Origin: Sepioteuthis lessoniana
Taxonomy: Eukaryota > Mollusca > Cephalopoda > Myopsida > Loliginidae
Direction: 5' to 3'
Assembly (NCBI GenBank): GCA_963585895.1
Contig: OY757904.1
Span: 65,842,170 to 65,906,169, forward strand
Length of the DNA stretch: 64,000 nt
In this document: piece after piece, positions 34,770 through 48,515 of the stretch
Numbering within the stretch: position 1 is the stretch's first letter
Layout of the letters: every line of letters begins with the position of its first letter
The notes under the pieces: model-generated
What the model was told of the DNA's origin: nothing
Seen by the model: only the letters and a program-made list of their open reading frames with translations
Database searches by the model: none
Translations under genes and position numbers: made by a program

Positions 34770-35560
34770 TTCAAGTATCACCATCCTCATCAAGTCTTGC
34801 ACAGAGTTCCATAACTGTCTCTCGCCATCCATCTCTATCATCCGTCGTACTTTGCAGGTTTTCTAGGCTACATCTGGTGTCTACACTAATTATTTGCTAG
34901 TCGACAAACACCACCACGTCAATGTGTAGGAATCCATTAGAGAACAACGCTAATGCGTTCTTCCTTGAATTCCTTCAGCTGTACTTGCCCCCATAACTTG
35001 TTTGTGTTAGTTGAAAGGTTTGAGGTATGGGAGGCCGGTGGCTGTACAGCTGCAGTTTTCTTAAGTATTGCTTTCAAGATTTGTTCAAGACATCAAGCAG
35101 AGTTCTTGTAAAGGTCCCATCAAGCTTTTCCTTATGTGTTCTTTTAGCTTCCATACACTAGTATGGAAATAGTTAAAGCTGGAAAGAAACCCAATCTATT
35201 CTATCAGATAGATTATATTTCTATATGATCAACAAACCAAGAGTAGTATTACACGCCTTCATAAGGCGTATGTTGACATCACTTTCAATAGATGAGGGGT
35301 ACCTACCGTGTTATGTGACCTAATCTAGGAATTTTAGAGGCTTACTTCTTAAAATGGAAACGGTTCCTTCTCGCTAAAAACACATATAATCTGTTTTACT
35401 TGCATTTACATAGGGGCAAATTGTTTCTATTGCATTAAACCATGCAGTAGCGATACTGCTTGGGATGGGGGTTTTTGTGAGAAGGAAACGATCATCTACG
35501 TTGTATGGATCTGTCATATTTTCTGCGCTATATCGTCTACTTTCAGTCTTTTTTTTTTAA
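34770..35560 (-). pseudogene. RTE-like LINE fragment, second subtype
   Basis: On the minus strand, decayed sequence runs from a motif-C remnant KVDDIA (near 35540) through degenerate WKSDLSDKIK-like and KLDG-like blocks near 35120 to the C-terminal region matching DDRDGWRETVMEL (near 34830). It differs in many positions from the 30.4 and 41.2 kb copies, so probably a separate subfamily. Many stops. Confidence 0.65.
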
Positions 35561-36067
35561 TAGGAAATATTTTCTTCTTTTGCCAGTGAGTAATTATGGT
35601 TTCTTGTTTAGATCCAATATCAATGGTCTTCAAGATAAGCACTTTTCAGATTATGCATTATAAAGACATTGAAGCCTTGTACATTAATGATTTACTAATG
35701 TTAAAAATAGTCAGATCTTCAAGAAATCAACAGCATGAATGAATCATAATTAGAATCCTCTTACATATAGTAAACCTTGGAGTATCAGTATTTAGGATAC
35801 TTCATATTCTCCAGAACATGAGCCATATCATCAGACGAAGTCAAATCGAGCACATCACTAATACAGTGATTCTAAACAATGAAATCTAAAAAGAAAGAGT
35901 TTTGGTGACCATTGATGGCCGAGTATATACCCCCCCCTTATATATGATATGAAAGAAATTTTGCATGTTTCTTCAAACTTTTAATCTTGTTCACCTTAGG
36001 CTTTTCAAATTGTTTTTTATGAGTAACAGACCACGTCGAAATGTTTATGTATTTTATAAATGAAGGG

Positions 36068-36068
<1 letters not shown>
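35561..36068. other. Unassigned AT-rich DNA
   Basis: No gene or recognised repeat. Confidence 0.4.
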
Positions 36069-36139
<71 letters not shown>

Positions 36140-36201
36140 TTTCTCTCTCTCCATCCCTCTCTCTCTCTCTCTCTCTCTCTCAATCTCTCTCTTTATCTCA
36201 T

Positions 36202-36238
<37 letters not shown>

Positions 36239-36239
36239 G
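36069..36239. repeat. Compound (CA)n(TC)n(TA)n microsatellite
   Basis: CA run 36069-36137, TC run to 36220, TA run to 36239. It lies immediately left of the Tc1-like element. Thr-His and Leu-Ser repeats in frames here are translations of it. Confidence 0.95.
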
Positions 36240-36243
36240 TATA

Positions 36244-36345
36244 CTGGGATGAAATAAATATTCGTACATATGAATTTTTAAAAATCTTTCGAACATAACT
36301 GGAACAAACTTTTAATTCACATTTACTGTATAAGGATATATTCAA

Positions 36346-36433
<88 letters not shown>

Positions 36434-37926
36434 ACTTAGGTTACAATTGATCTTACAGAATTAACGTCATTTATTCATGTTCACGAGTGAAAAAAGTAAT
36501 CGTACAGTACAACATTGTTGCAATATTTTCATAGATTGTTTCAATAATGCTATAAGTACCGATAGTTGGCCTTCTGGAATGTTGCAATAATGTTATAAGT
36601 AACAGTAGTTAGTTTTAAAATCCTAACAGGAACTTTCTGCGATTGCTTGTCATCGGAGAAGGTTGTGATCATGCCAAAAGGTAAAGAATCGCGTTATTCA
36701 CAAAAAAACACTGATTGTAAAGTTCTTGAATAATGGAGAAAGTTACGGAAATATCTTAAGCAACCTGAATATTCCTTTTGCTATGATAAGTTTATTCATT
36801 GCAAATTTTAAAAGCCGTAACACTGTTGAAAACCAAAAAGCGGTGCTCCAAGGAAGATTTCTCCTAGATTATCAAAAAAATTAGGACACCTGATTAACCA
36901 AAATCTAATGGTTGTGCGTGAAGAGCTGCAGGAAGATTTGCATTCATCAGGATGTAGTATAACCAAACGAACAACTAGTAACAAAATGCTGAGGGATGGT
37001 CTAAAGTCACGGAGACCAAAGAAAACTCATCTCCTACTGAAATGACATACAGATACAAGGTTAGACTTCGTTAGACAGCATAAGGAAAACGAAAATTCGA
37101 TTCGGGAAAGAGTATTATGGACAGATCGAAGTAAAATTAAGTTTTATGGTCAGAATTATCGAAATCATGTGTGGAGGAAAGATGGCGGGGCCTACTCACC
37201 AAAGAACACAGTACCAACTGTACTGTATGATTACTGTCAAATTTTGTTGGTAGCAGTATAATGATTTAGGGGTGTTTTTCAGCGAAAGGTGTGGGGAAAA
37301 TATCAGTAATAGACGGTAAAATGAATGCCAAAATGTATAAACAGATCTTGCAAGAAAATTTGTATTTTGTTGAGATTTTAGAGCTACCTTCTGATTACAT
37401 TTTCCAGCAGGATGAGGATCCCAAACATACAGCTAAAAGAACGAAGAAGTGGTCGTCTGAAAATAATGTAAAAGTTTTGTAATGTTCAAGTCAGTCCCCG
37501 GATTTGAATTCAATTGGGAACTTGTGGCGATTTTTGAAAATTCAAATTGGAAAAAGTACACTGGTAAGCATCAATAATTTGAAGACAATATATCAGAAAG
37601 AATGGTACAAAATACCTACCAAATATCGCAAGAATTTAATTGAGAACTACTGGAAGAGATTACTGGCTGTTGAAGTGATTAAAGGATATTATACAAAGTA
37701 TCAAATGATGATAATGCGCTATTTTTTGCACTGTACGATTACATTGTTCAATCATGAAAATGAATGAATGGCATTTTTTTCTGTAAAAGTAATTGTAACC
37801 TATGTTTTTATACTCATATTAGTAGAATATAACCTTATGCAGTAAATGTATATAACAATTTTGTTCAGGTTATGTTTAAAACATTTTAAACATTCATATG
37901 AACTAATAATTATTTCACCCAACTTG
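36244..37926 (+). mobile_element. Tc1-like DNA transposon with ~140-bp TIRs
   Basis: The left end TA|CTGGGATGAAATAA and the right end (reverse complement TA|CAAGTTGGGTGAAATAA) start long inverted repeats. Shared inner blocks include TACATATGAAT versus TTCATATGAAT, ATTTACTG(T/C)ATAAGG, and TAGGTTACAATT followed by TTACAG. TA dinucleotides flank both ends. The left repeat contains a (TA)n array at about 36350-36433 that is absent from the right repeat. The transposase remnant lies between the repeats. The 4-bp difference at the very tip leaves the exact left end slightly uncertain. Confidence 0.8.
36673..37767 (+). pseudogene. Tc1-like transposase pseudogene
   Basis: It starts near MPKGKESRYSQK (36673). 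The N-terminal half is broken by stops. The catalytic core is visible in pieces: RVLWTDRSKIKFYG near 37110-37145 (first Asp kept), then frame 37291-37482 with FQQDEDPKHTAKRTKKW (second Asp kept). After an in-frame stop, frame 37504-37767 has NSIGNLWRFLKIQIGKS. In the family this last block is usually PIENLW; here the catalytic Glu is Gly. Known: DDE transposases need all three acids, so it is inactive. Confidence 0.85.
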
Positions 37927-38158
37927 TACACATATGAAAAAGTCCAAAGTCTCCAATTTAATTTTATTGATTCAATCATTTGCCAACCTTAAACGCTTCC
38001 ATTTTTATACGCTTGTCAGGGTATGTGAGATTTTAAATGAAATGAAAAAGATGAAAAATGTTAAAACATTATATTTCCATTGTCGGTATTCGATTTGAAA
38101 TTTTTGTGATGTAATTATTGTTTGAAATTTAAAAAAATATATCAAACAATCAATCAGT

Positions 38159-38682
38159 AAATCCACACAGGATTCATTCAATAAGTTTCCGGACTTTTTT
38201 TGTACAAGCATTTAAAATAGTTGTAGACACTTGAAAATTCAGTATGTTATTGCTATACATCTTATGAGATGAATGTCCAAGTTTTATGATTTCAGCTTTA
38301 AATGAACAGCTACAGCAGAAATTGTAATACACCCTACAAAAGCCGGATTGTCACAGCTGGAGAATTTCAAAAATGCAATCTGGACGTGTGGACATTTTAG
38401 AAGAACGATATGCAATAAAATTATGTTTTAAACTTCGAAAAATGTGACAGAAACGTAGGGAATGCTTCAGACTGCTTTTGAACAATCTTGCATCAATCGA
38501 ACATCAGTTTTTGAGTGGCATAAAAAGTTCACGTGACCAATCCTTTTCTTAAAAAAACAAAATCGTACAACTAAACGGTTTCGGACCTCGCCGATCACAG
38601 TTGAATCGACAACACGATTAAGAAGGGACAAGGAGCAGGGACTCTGTGTATGATAGTCCGAGTGGGGCTTTTTTTAAGCATA

Positions 38683-38686
<4 letters not shown>
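38159..38686 (+). pseudogene. Mariner 5' fragment with N-terminal transposase remnant
   Basis: The terminal region ATTCATTCAATAAGTTTCCG is typical of mariner ends. From 38372 the frame reads MQSGRVDILEERYAIKLCFK, with a stop after LRKM, then EMLQTAFEQSCINRTSVFEW: the helix-turn-helix region. The rest is out of frame or missing, and the sequence ends in a TA array at 38687. No catalytic domain. Confidence 0.75.
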
Positions 38687-38729
<43 letters not shown>

Positions 38730-38786
38730 TGTATGTCTCTGTCTCTGTCTGTCTCTCTCTCTCTCAATGTGCGTGTATGTGTGAGT

Positions 38787-38848
<62 letters not shown>
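38687..38848. repeat. Compound (TA)n ... (TG)n microsatellite
   Basis: TA run, mixed TGTCTC units, then TG run. Confidence 0.95.
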
Positions 38849-38850
<2 letters not shown>

Positions 38851-38965
38851 TATTTGGTTCATCTCAACCAAATTTAACATTCCATAACATATGAATCTGT
38901 CTTTTTAATGACAGGCTTTTTTCATATCACTTTCCGTTTAATCAAACTACAAACCTCTCACTCAC

Positions 38966-39003
38966 TCTTTCTCTTTCTCTCTCTCTCTCTATTTCTCTCT
39001 CTG

Positions 39004-39063
<60 letters not shown>

Positions 39064-39068
39064 AAGAG
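38966..39068. repeat. Palindromic (TC)n(TA)n(GA)n microsatellite
   Basis: (TC)n 38966-39020, (TA)n to about 39044, (GA)n to 39062. TC and GA are complements, so the tract as a whole can fold into a long hairpin. Confidence 0.95.
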
Positions 39069-39577
39069 TATGAAACCAAGATCATTTAGATAAATTTTAG
39101 CTGTATTCGGACAAAATAAAGAGACAAATTGAAAACAAATCGTTTGTTGGATAGTACGATTGTATGAAAATTGTATTAGATTCAATTTTTTGGTGTTTTA
39201 AAATTATGTATAAAAACTAGGGCCTTCTAAACTTTAAAACAAAATTTGCGTTTACATTCTAAATTATGTTTGAGCATAGTTTATATATAATTATAAAGAT
39301 AGAAATAGATATAAAATAGATTGATACGTCTTTTAATACTTTTTTGAATGCTAATTTCATCGACAAATTTGAAAAAGAATACTATCTAATGATTAAGTAT
39401 GCTTTAAAATTTATCAACTTTTCTGTTTCATTTAATAAACGAAACATAATGATGAATGTATAAAAACCGAAACGTCTAAAGTTGGCAAATAATGACATGA
39501 ATAAAATCATTTTCGGAAGACTATATTTATTAATCCCTGAATATTTTCCTCCAGTAAGCTGTCTTTTCTGTTTTCTC
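39069..39577. other. Unassigned AT-rich DNA
   Basis: No gene or recognised repeat. Confidence 0.4.
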
Positions 39578-39647
39578 TATCTCTCTCTTTCTCTCTCTCT
39601 CCCTCTCTCTCTGTCTGTCTCTCTCTCTCTCTATATATATATATATA
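39578..39647. repeat. (TC)n(TA)n microsatellite
   Basis: TC run with CCC and TGTC interruptions, then TA run. Confidence 0.9.
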
Positions 39648-40365
39648 AAATTGTTACATGTATTCGGACACCCAGAAATTTTCCTGTAACCTCATGGCTT
39701 TAAGAGTTAAAAAGATGCACATTGCATTGATTTTACATCAGCAAAAAAAGGTGTTCCTCCCATTATATTTTGTCGTTGTAACTGTTAAATGTATTGAAGA
39801 TATACTCTAAATTATTTTTTTGTATGGATTCCAAAAATAAAAACAGAAAAACAGTCTGTTTATTATCTTTATCCTTCTTAAATCTTCAAAATCGATCTTT
39901 ACTCAAGAGATGTTTTCATTATCTTCAATATGTTTTTTGACAACGAGCATGAAGTTCTGCTGTAGAAAGTAAAATTGCTGACAAACAATTCAATGTTCAA
40001 TCCGATATAATAGGATATTTTTTTAATTTTTTTTAATTGCACATACATTCGTTCTTCGAATTGAGAAGTGAAGAACTTTTTTCCGTCCATGCCAGTTGGG
40101 CAAAATTGGACATATTAATTAATTTGCGGACTTTGAACAAAATTGGGCGTATCAATATATTCCACCTCACCGTGAAATCAAGAAGACAATCAAAATATTT
40201 ACATGACTCTTCGTTGTATCAACCTTCATAATCTGTTTGTCCTTGGAAAAAGAATATATGTATATTATTTTTCTGGGGATATGTGTTAATTTTTGTAATA
40301 TTTATTACGTGGTTATAAATTTATAAATTGTTTTCATTGTTTATATGTGTTTATCTGATCTTTCC
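39648..40365. other. Unassigned AT-rich DNA
   Basis: No gene or recognised repeat. Two opposed short frames near 39899-40231 lack domains. Confidence 0.4.
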
Positions 40366-41005
40366 TTGCCCAAGCGTGGAATAAACCGACTACTTCTCTT
40401 TACCGAGGGGTAAAATACCCATCACGAGTGTCCTGATATGACACTAAATAATCTGATGGTGGGGTTCCAGTAAAGCTGGTGCTTTAAACAATGAGCCGTA
40501 ACCCTTCATTGCCATCTCTCCCAGCTCCACCCTGACCCGGAGTTGTATGTCCTGAATGGGTCTGATCTGTGTGTCAAGTAGAACTAAATTGTCTATTAAT
40601 ACTATACAGAATTGCTCGAGATAGAACTGTTTTGACATTGTTTGCAAATTTATGCTAAACTGAATTGTTTGAATTGGAAGTCTTTTCAAATCCTAAACTG
40701 AATTGTTTAAAATAGAAGTGTTTTCTACATTTATACTGTACATTTGCTAAACTGATTTGTTTGAAATAGAACTGCTATTGTTATTATATGTGTGTAAACA
40801 AAAACTGTACTTATACTAATCTGAACTGTTTCAATTAGAACTGTTTGACTTAACTGAATTGCTGGACATAGAAATGTTTTTGGCAATAAAACTGTGTACG
40901 TATGCTAAACAGAATTGTTTGAAATAGAACTGTTTATTAGAGTAAAAATAGATTTGGCATTAAATAACCTACAATTGTTGATAAGCTTTAAACCCCAAAT
41001 AAACA
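40366..41005 (+). repeat. Modular SINE, longest copy
   Basis: The head (GCCCAAGCGTGGAATAAACC) is decayed. The block GGTTCCAGTAAAGCTGGTGC and the stem region CCACCCTGACCCGGAGTTG are present. At least six modules with AACTGAATTGTTTGAAATAG-type sequence run from about 40580 to 40945, then the tail GGCATTAAATAACC...GATAAGC. The 81-codon minus-strand frame 40444-40689 lies inside it and is not a gene. Confidence 0.75.
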
Positions 41006-41221
41006 AACTGATCTTTCCTTTCTCTTAATTCAGTGTGAGTGTATTTATGGATATTCTAATGCTATTATGAAAACTTGGTGAATAGGAAACGATTAAAAAC
41101 CCATCCTTGCCCTCAAATGAGTGTTCATTAAGATTCACGCCATAATTTTCTTACTATGGTGGTTTTAGCGTATGACAGAATTTAGCCCTAAAAAAAAGGT
41201 TCAACCGTTTCATTGTTATCT
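41006..41221. other. Unassigned DNA
   Basis: Nothing recognised. Confidence 0.4.
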
Positions 41222-42053
41222 TCATCATCATCACATCGCGCTGGTAGCACGGATATCCCTGACCCTCTCTCGCCACTTTTCCCAATCGTTCATCGCCCTA
41301 GGTAGGTCTTCAGGGCAGCATCCCGTATCCTCACATAGCTGCTGAATGTATCTTCGTGCTGGTCGTTCTGCTTTTGCACGGCCATGTGTGGGGGTCCATA
41401 AGAGTACATCTCTTATGAGTTCGTCCCTGCTTCTCCAGCAGTGTCCTGCATGTCTGGTTCGTCTAACTTGAATAGTTTTCGTAATAGGGGGCAGGGGGCA
41501 GGTGGCCGTACAGTTGGTGTGTTGTGGGGTTTTGCCACCAGGACTTGTTCAAGATTGCACGCAGCATTCTTGTGTAATTGCCGTCTAGCTTCTTCTCCAG
41601 CTGTCTTGTTAGCGTCCATGTAGAGCAGCCATATCGCAGTATCGATGTGACCGCTGCCTGGAAGAAACTGCGTTTCATTTTATCGGCCAGGTCTGATTTC
41701 CATATAATCGATAGCCTGTTGATAGCTATCCATGCTTTCGTTAACCTGGTTTCGATGTCCTTTTCGGTTGATTCGACGCTGCTTCCTAGGTATGTGAATT
41801 TGTCTACTAGTTTAAGAGGGGTTCCTTCTAGAGTGGAGATGTCCCCCGTTTGATTATAGCACATATATTCCGTTTTGTGTGCATTAACATAGAGGCCTAT
41901 GCTTGTTGCTGCTCGTTCCAAACTATGCAGTAGTGTTTCGGCTTGGTCAGGTGTATTTGCCAGTATCGCTATGTCATCGGCGTAGTCAGCGTCGGTAATT
42001 GTTGTTGCGGGGTATCTTCTGCTTCTTTTCTTCGTCAGTTTGTTCGATGTCAT
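41222..42053 (-). pseudogene. RTE-like LINE 3' fragment with intact YADD motif
   Basis: The longest coding stretch in the window. The minus-strand frame 41463-42053 (196 residues) begins just before DADYADDIAILANTP (RT motif C, both aspartates present), then VDKFTYLGSSVESTEKDIE, KMKRSFFQAAVTSILRYGC, and KKLDGNYTRMLRAILNKSW. A 7-bp tandem duplication (GGGCAGG twice, 41489-41502) shifts the frame in the following QLYGHLPP region. The expected C-terminus (DVLLWTPTHGRAKAERPARR) continues in another frame to a (GAT)n tail at 41222-41233. 5'-truncated within the RT domain, so it cannot act alone. It is probably younger than the other copies. Confidence 0.9.
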
Positions 42054-44068
<2,015 letters not shown>

Positions 44069-44069
<1 letters not shown>

Positions 44070-45149
44070 AGAGAGAGAGTGTGTTGCTGTTTTAGAAAAA
44101 AAATATATTGATTACATTGTTGGCAAAAAAGTATTACCTTCTTCTGACTTTCAATTATCGTTTTGTTTTCTTTACTTGAGTGGAAGTCAGTCTACTGTGA
44201 TTTCGCCGTAAGCATTCAAACGGATATAAAAATAATTTGATTTTATATCGTAGTTCAAAGTATTTTAATTATATATTCCCAAATTCTTGATTTACTTAGC
44301 ACTGATTTATTCAAAAATCCTTATTACATCTAAGTTAATTCTTTTGTAATTTTAAACTTTTTTTCAATAACAACTCTATAACTAACAATTCTTATGGTTC
44401 TAGTGAATTATATCCTTGATTTCGTTTAATGTGTATGCAACATTTAGAAAAAAATGGCAGTTGTCCAAAAAAGTTAATAAAAGTTTCATTTTGCAAAATT
44501 CAAAAAGGAAATTAAAAAATATAGGAACGTTTTCACGTCTACCAAGTTTATCAATGACGCCGATTCTCTAATTCTTAGAGAAATTAGTATTATGATATTT
44601 TGCCATATTAGTGGGGCCTATAATTTGAGATTGTATCTCTCTGCAGAGTGGTGAAATACACTTGAAATGGCTGGTGAGAGTGTGATATTAAACTACCATC
44701 AAGGCGTAGAATATGTCGTATTCATCCTCTGCGAATGAACAAGACCCATCTCCCGAAGGGGTCACTTGTGTTCGAAATTAGACTGGAACCGTTTTTACAA
44801 TTCTCTAAGTTTAGAGTGTGAAGAACCCATTTCGTTACGATTACTCCCATTACCACAATCATCTGGAGTGATCTTAACTTTTTGGATCCCATCTTAAAGA
44901 CTATATATATTCTATACGAGTATTTAAAATCATATAATTGTATGCTTAGGAATCCTTATTATTAAATATGACGTGATACCTAAAAACATATAATTGCAAA
45001 AAATGTTTGTAGTCGGCAAAAAAAAAAAAAAAACTCAGCAGTTTCACTTGTGATTAAACATACGAAATGAAACCAATCGATATTCCAATCAACCTTGCAA
45101 GAAATCTTCATGCTGCTTTAGACATTTGAAAATGCTCTGATTTTTCCGA
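44069..45149. other. Unassigned AT-rich DNA
   Basis: 44640-44790 is slightly GC-richer (CTCTGCAGAGTGG, CATCTCCCGAAGGGGTCAC) and may be an old SINE, but the match is too weak to call. No gene seen. Confidence 0.35.
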
Positions 45150-45460
45150 TGGCTAAAATGCTCAAATAAAGAAAACAAACATATGTATCTACTCCAGTTT
45201 TCTGCTGTAGGGAGGATGTTACACAAGGCAATTTTTTCAACCAAGTTTGCAGGTTTGAAATCAGAATTTTTCTTGAGAACTGGTGTCGTTGTCATAGTTA
45301 AAAATAATTCTACAGCAGAATTTACCACTAGATAGCGAAGTGGATTAGACAGATTAATTCTTTTCCAAAACCCTCAGTGCGAAGTAATAGCATCCAGCCT
45401 CATTTAGGACTTGACTTGTGTCACCGATTCCATTTCTTATGAGGACAACTGGTAAGAAAA
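45150..45460 (-). repeat. Decayed tRNA-headed SINE
   Basis: The reverse complement contains TCTGATTTCAAACCTGCAAA and CCTTGTGTAACATCCTCCC at its 3' side. The promoter side (near 45400-45450) reads as a degenerate ATGGTTATC/B-box region. The 79-codon minus frame 45089-45328 is largely this SINE and is not a gene. Confidence 0.5.
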
Positions 45461-46904
45461 TTCAAATATATATACTTTGAAGAATAACCTTATAATAATA
45501 ACTCTTCTGTTTATCTTTTTTTTTAAGATACATTTTTATATGCAAACTTTGTTATTGCTAATTTCTTACCAAGATTTATATAGTCTAATATTTTGTTATA
45601 GCTAAATATTCATTTGAGAAAGCACGACATTAACAAGAGAGATAATTTTGTTATCCTGAAAGGTTGCAGCATGTATTTCATTTAGATCCTAATTAAAGTC
45701 ATAATTATGAGTTCACGAAATAACTTCACTTGACAAAAAGTTATAACTGTCAGCCTCGGGCAACAATGATATGCTGAAAAACAAAAATAGTGATCAATTT
45801 TCGACATTCATTGTTAATTGTTGCTCTATAAAATTTAATTGAATTTTAACACTACTACGAAAAGCTGATGGAAAATTCTTCTTATTGAAATGCAATAAAC
45901 GAATAGGGTCTCGGGTTGATTTTATAGGACTCACACTTAGTAATTTACTCATTGTTGTACTGTACTTCGTTAATTCAATATAGATTTGGTCGTCAATGAG
46001 ATATATATATATATTTTTTTTTTTAAAGAAAAAGTCAATCTGATTAAAAGTTTCCCGTTTAAATGGCCATGGAAATTATAACTGATAAGAAATCATTGAT
46101 TGATTTTTACCGGAAAAGTGCAAATAAATGAATGTACTTTTGACTATCTTGTTTTTTAACTCTTTAAAAACGGGCGATATGTATTGAGCAGCAGTTTCCT
46201 AACAATCATTAACTTAAATGGTTACATATCTTGTGAGAGAGAAATAACTGTTCCTTTGGGGGAAAATAAACAATAATTAAGGTCATATTTAAGCGCTGAC
46301 TGCATTCGAATCCATTATGCATATGTATGCAAAAACTTTTTCTCTTGCCACGTAATGACATTGCCATACTCCCTCATTCATCATCTAAATGTTATTCACC
46401 TTCTCCATCAGAAACCATTTCTGACGTTTGAGAAAATATCTTGAATATAAAGAGAATTTTCAGTGTTAACATTGAATGTATTTGAGTGGGTATTAGTTTG
46501 TTTTTATATTCCTTGTGTATTGAATTTGAGAACAAAAATAAGGCCGATAATCAAGAATTAAGGCAAGCGTTTCTGACTGAATTTTTCCAAAAGAACTTAT
46601 TTACAAAAACGCTATCCAATAGATGACCAGAGTTGAGCAGCTATGCCTTATTGAGAACTTGTGTTTTTGCATACTAACCCATTTAGGATTACCATATGCT
46701 TAGAGGTTAGGACTCACGTCTATTGCACATTTATACTAACATTTATTGTCTCGTTATTTTCAACAGTTTTTACACGGGCCGATCGAATTCGAATTATTTT
46801 TAAAACGTTCTATTTGACCCATAATAGGTGGCTCTACCTTAGAGCAAACATAACCTGAGAGTAATGGCAATAAAAATGAATAACACACATCGAAGACTTA
46901 CAAA
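45461..46904. other. Unassigned AT-rich DNA
   Basis: There is a short (TA)n at 46002-46014. No gene or recognised repeat. The 65-codon frame 46661-46858 has no domain. Confidence 0.4.
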
Positions 46905-46995
46905 AGTGGAACCTCACCATATCGAGCAGTTTAGTGTTATATTCAGGGCACCCCTTTTTCTTTGTATACAGTCAGCGTAGTTGATGCCCACCTAA
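46905..46995 (-). repeat. Modular SINE, 5' fragment
   Basis: GTGGAACCTCACCATATCGA and TTTAGTGTTATATTCAGGGC match the reverse complement of the modular SINE from the GGTTCC block back toward the head. Confidence 0.5.
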
Positions 46996-48299
46996 GGCAT
47001 ACGTTTAGGCCAAGAAAAAATAATTGCAGTGTTCATTAAGCTGTAATTGTATAGAATCTACATATGAATAATTTGGATAGATACAGCTATGACATTAAGA
47101 GACATGGGAAGGCTTTCAAAAAGAAGACATTGAAGTAAAGACTTTAAGCGGATGGTTACGGAACATCACAAGATTATGGCATCCGGAGGATTTTTGCTGC
47201 ACCCAAATGAACCAGATATTGTGTATGATTTTTCAGTTTCTCTTCCAGAAGAAAAAACTCAAGAAAAAAAAATATAAGGGTGAAAATTAAATCACCGATG
47301 ACATTTGGATACATCTGGTTGTAAAGCATTTTTGGAAAGTTTCGCTGATTACTTCGTAAATAGAATTGAAAGAACTGGCATTTTTTTTTCTGAAGGGTAA
47401 GGTTTTAACAATCAACTGAGGATGCATTCAGTATGCTTAAGTCTAACCGAAAAAATGAGTAAAAATCAACTTTTGTCACAATAGATTTGCTTTATGTAAC
47501 TTTGTAAATGTTCCCGTTGTGTCTGATGTAGTTGACTTTGAAATGCATCGGCGTGTATGAGGTGTGTTTGTGGGGGGCATGCATGTTTTTATGTTATATG
47601 GTATATCATCTAAACTTGAAAAAAAGTGCACATTCATGGGTTAAAAATGAATAAATAATATTGTTAATCTCTGTAAGTTAACCATCATATTTTTAATTAC
47701 GTTCGATTGTGCTGAAAACAAAAGTAATTCTAATTAAGTTATTGGTCGGATTAAAATCTAATCTAGCGACAAAAATGTTGGACACGTATATACACACATA
47801 TATTTATATCTAAAGGTATTATTTCAAAGTTCGGTTATCAAGTAAAATTATCAATAAATACTTAGAGAATTTGTTATTTTTTACGGAAAAGTTGAAGAAA
47901 ATGGCTGCTTATTGTATTTTTCGTTATTGTCTGAGTAAATTATTAAACATAGCTAATGAGAAACATGTGTCAAATATGATCAATTTCGTCCTGGTGTACT
48001 TCTTTTAAAATAGTTTATTACCATTAAAAAAACGTTATTATCTTGTCAAATGTTAATCACGAATTAATTCGTAATGACCTATTGGGTGATAATTTATTAT
48101 AGTTGATAGTTTTATTGTATGAGATTCTCGTCAGTAAGAATCTTGTCAATGAGAATCAACAATTCATTTGCAAAACAAGTCCAGAATATGTAATACTCTA
48201 AATATTTTTTTTGCTCTCTCAATTATGCAAATCTGAAGAAAAGTAATTCTCATAAGAAGGGCTTTTCCGATAATCTGCGTAATAATTCAAAGTACAGAA
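46996..48299. other. Unassigned AT-rich DNA
   Basis: 47060-47440 reads like an old decayed coding segment (several split frames) but matches nothing I recognise. Confidence 0.35.
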
Positions 48300-48515
48300 G
48301 CAGTATATTTGCTAAAGGGCTGCTTTGCTGACTCAAACTAAGGAAGTTCAAATTCTATTCGTGCTAATACGATCACTTTCGGATTGATACCCCGCTAGAA
48401 AAGCTAGAACAATCATAACCTCACAGTCATGGTTTAAATAGCTTTCTCTGTTGTTATTCAATAATGATGGCAAAGAAATTTAAATAGCCAAAAAGATATG
48501 TTATTAAACAAAGAA
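48300..48515 (+). repeat. Decayed tRNA-headed SINE
   Basis: GCTGCTTTGCTGACTCAAAC, B-box-like GAAGTTCAAATTCTATTCGT and GGATTGATACCCC share layout with the copy at 410-630. The A/T-rich tail has ATTTAAATAGCC...GTTATTAAAC. Confidence 0.45.

Noticed and set aside
36041..36298. His-Thr / Leu-Ser repeat frames
   Set aside because: Translation of (CA)n and (TC)n arrays; no non-repeat domain.
45089..45328. 79-residue minus-strand frame
   Set aside because: It overlaps a decayed SINE, whose landmarks explain much of the sequence.
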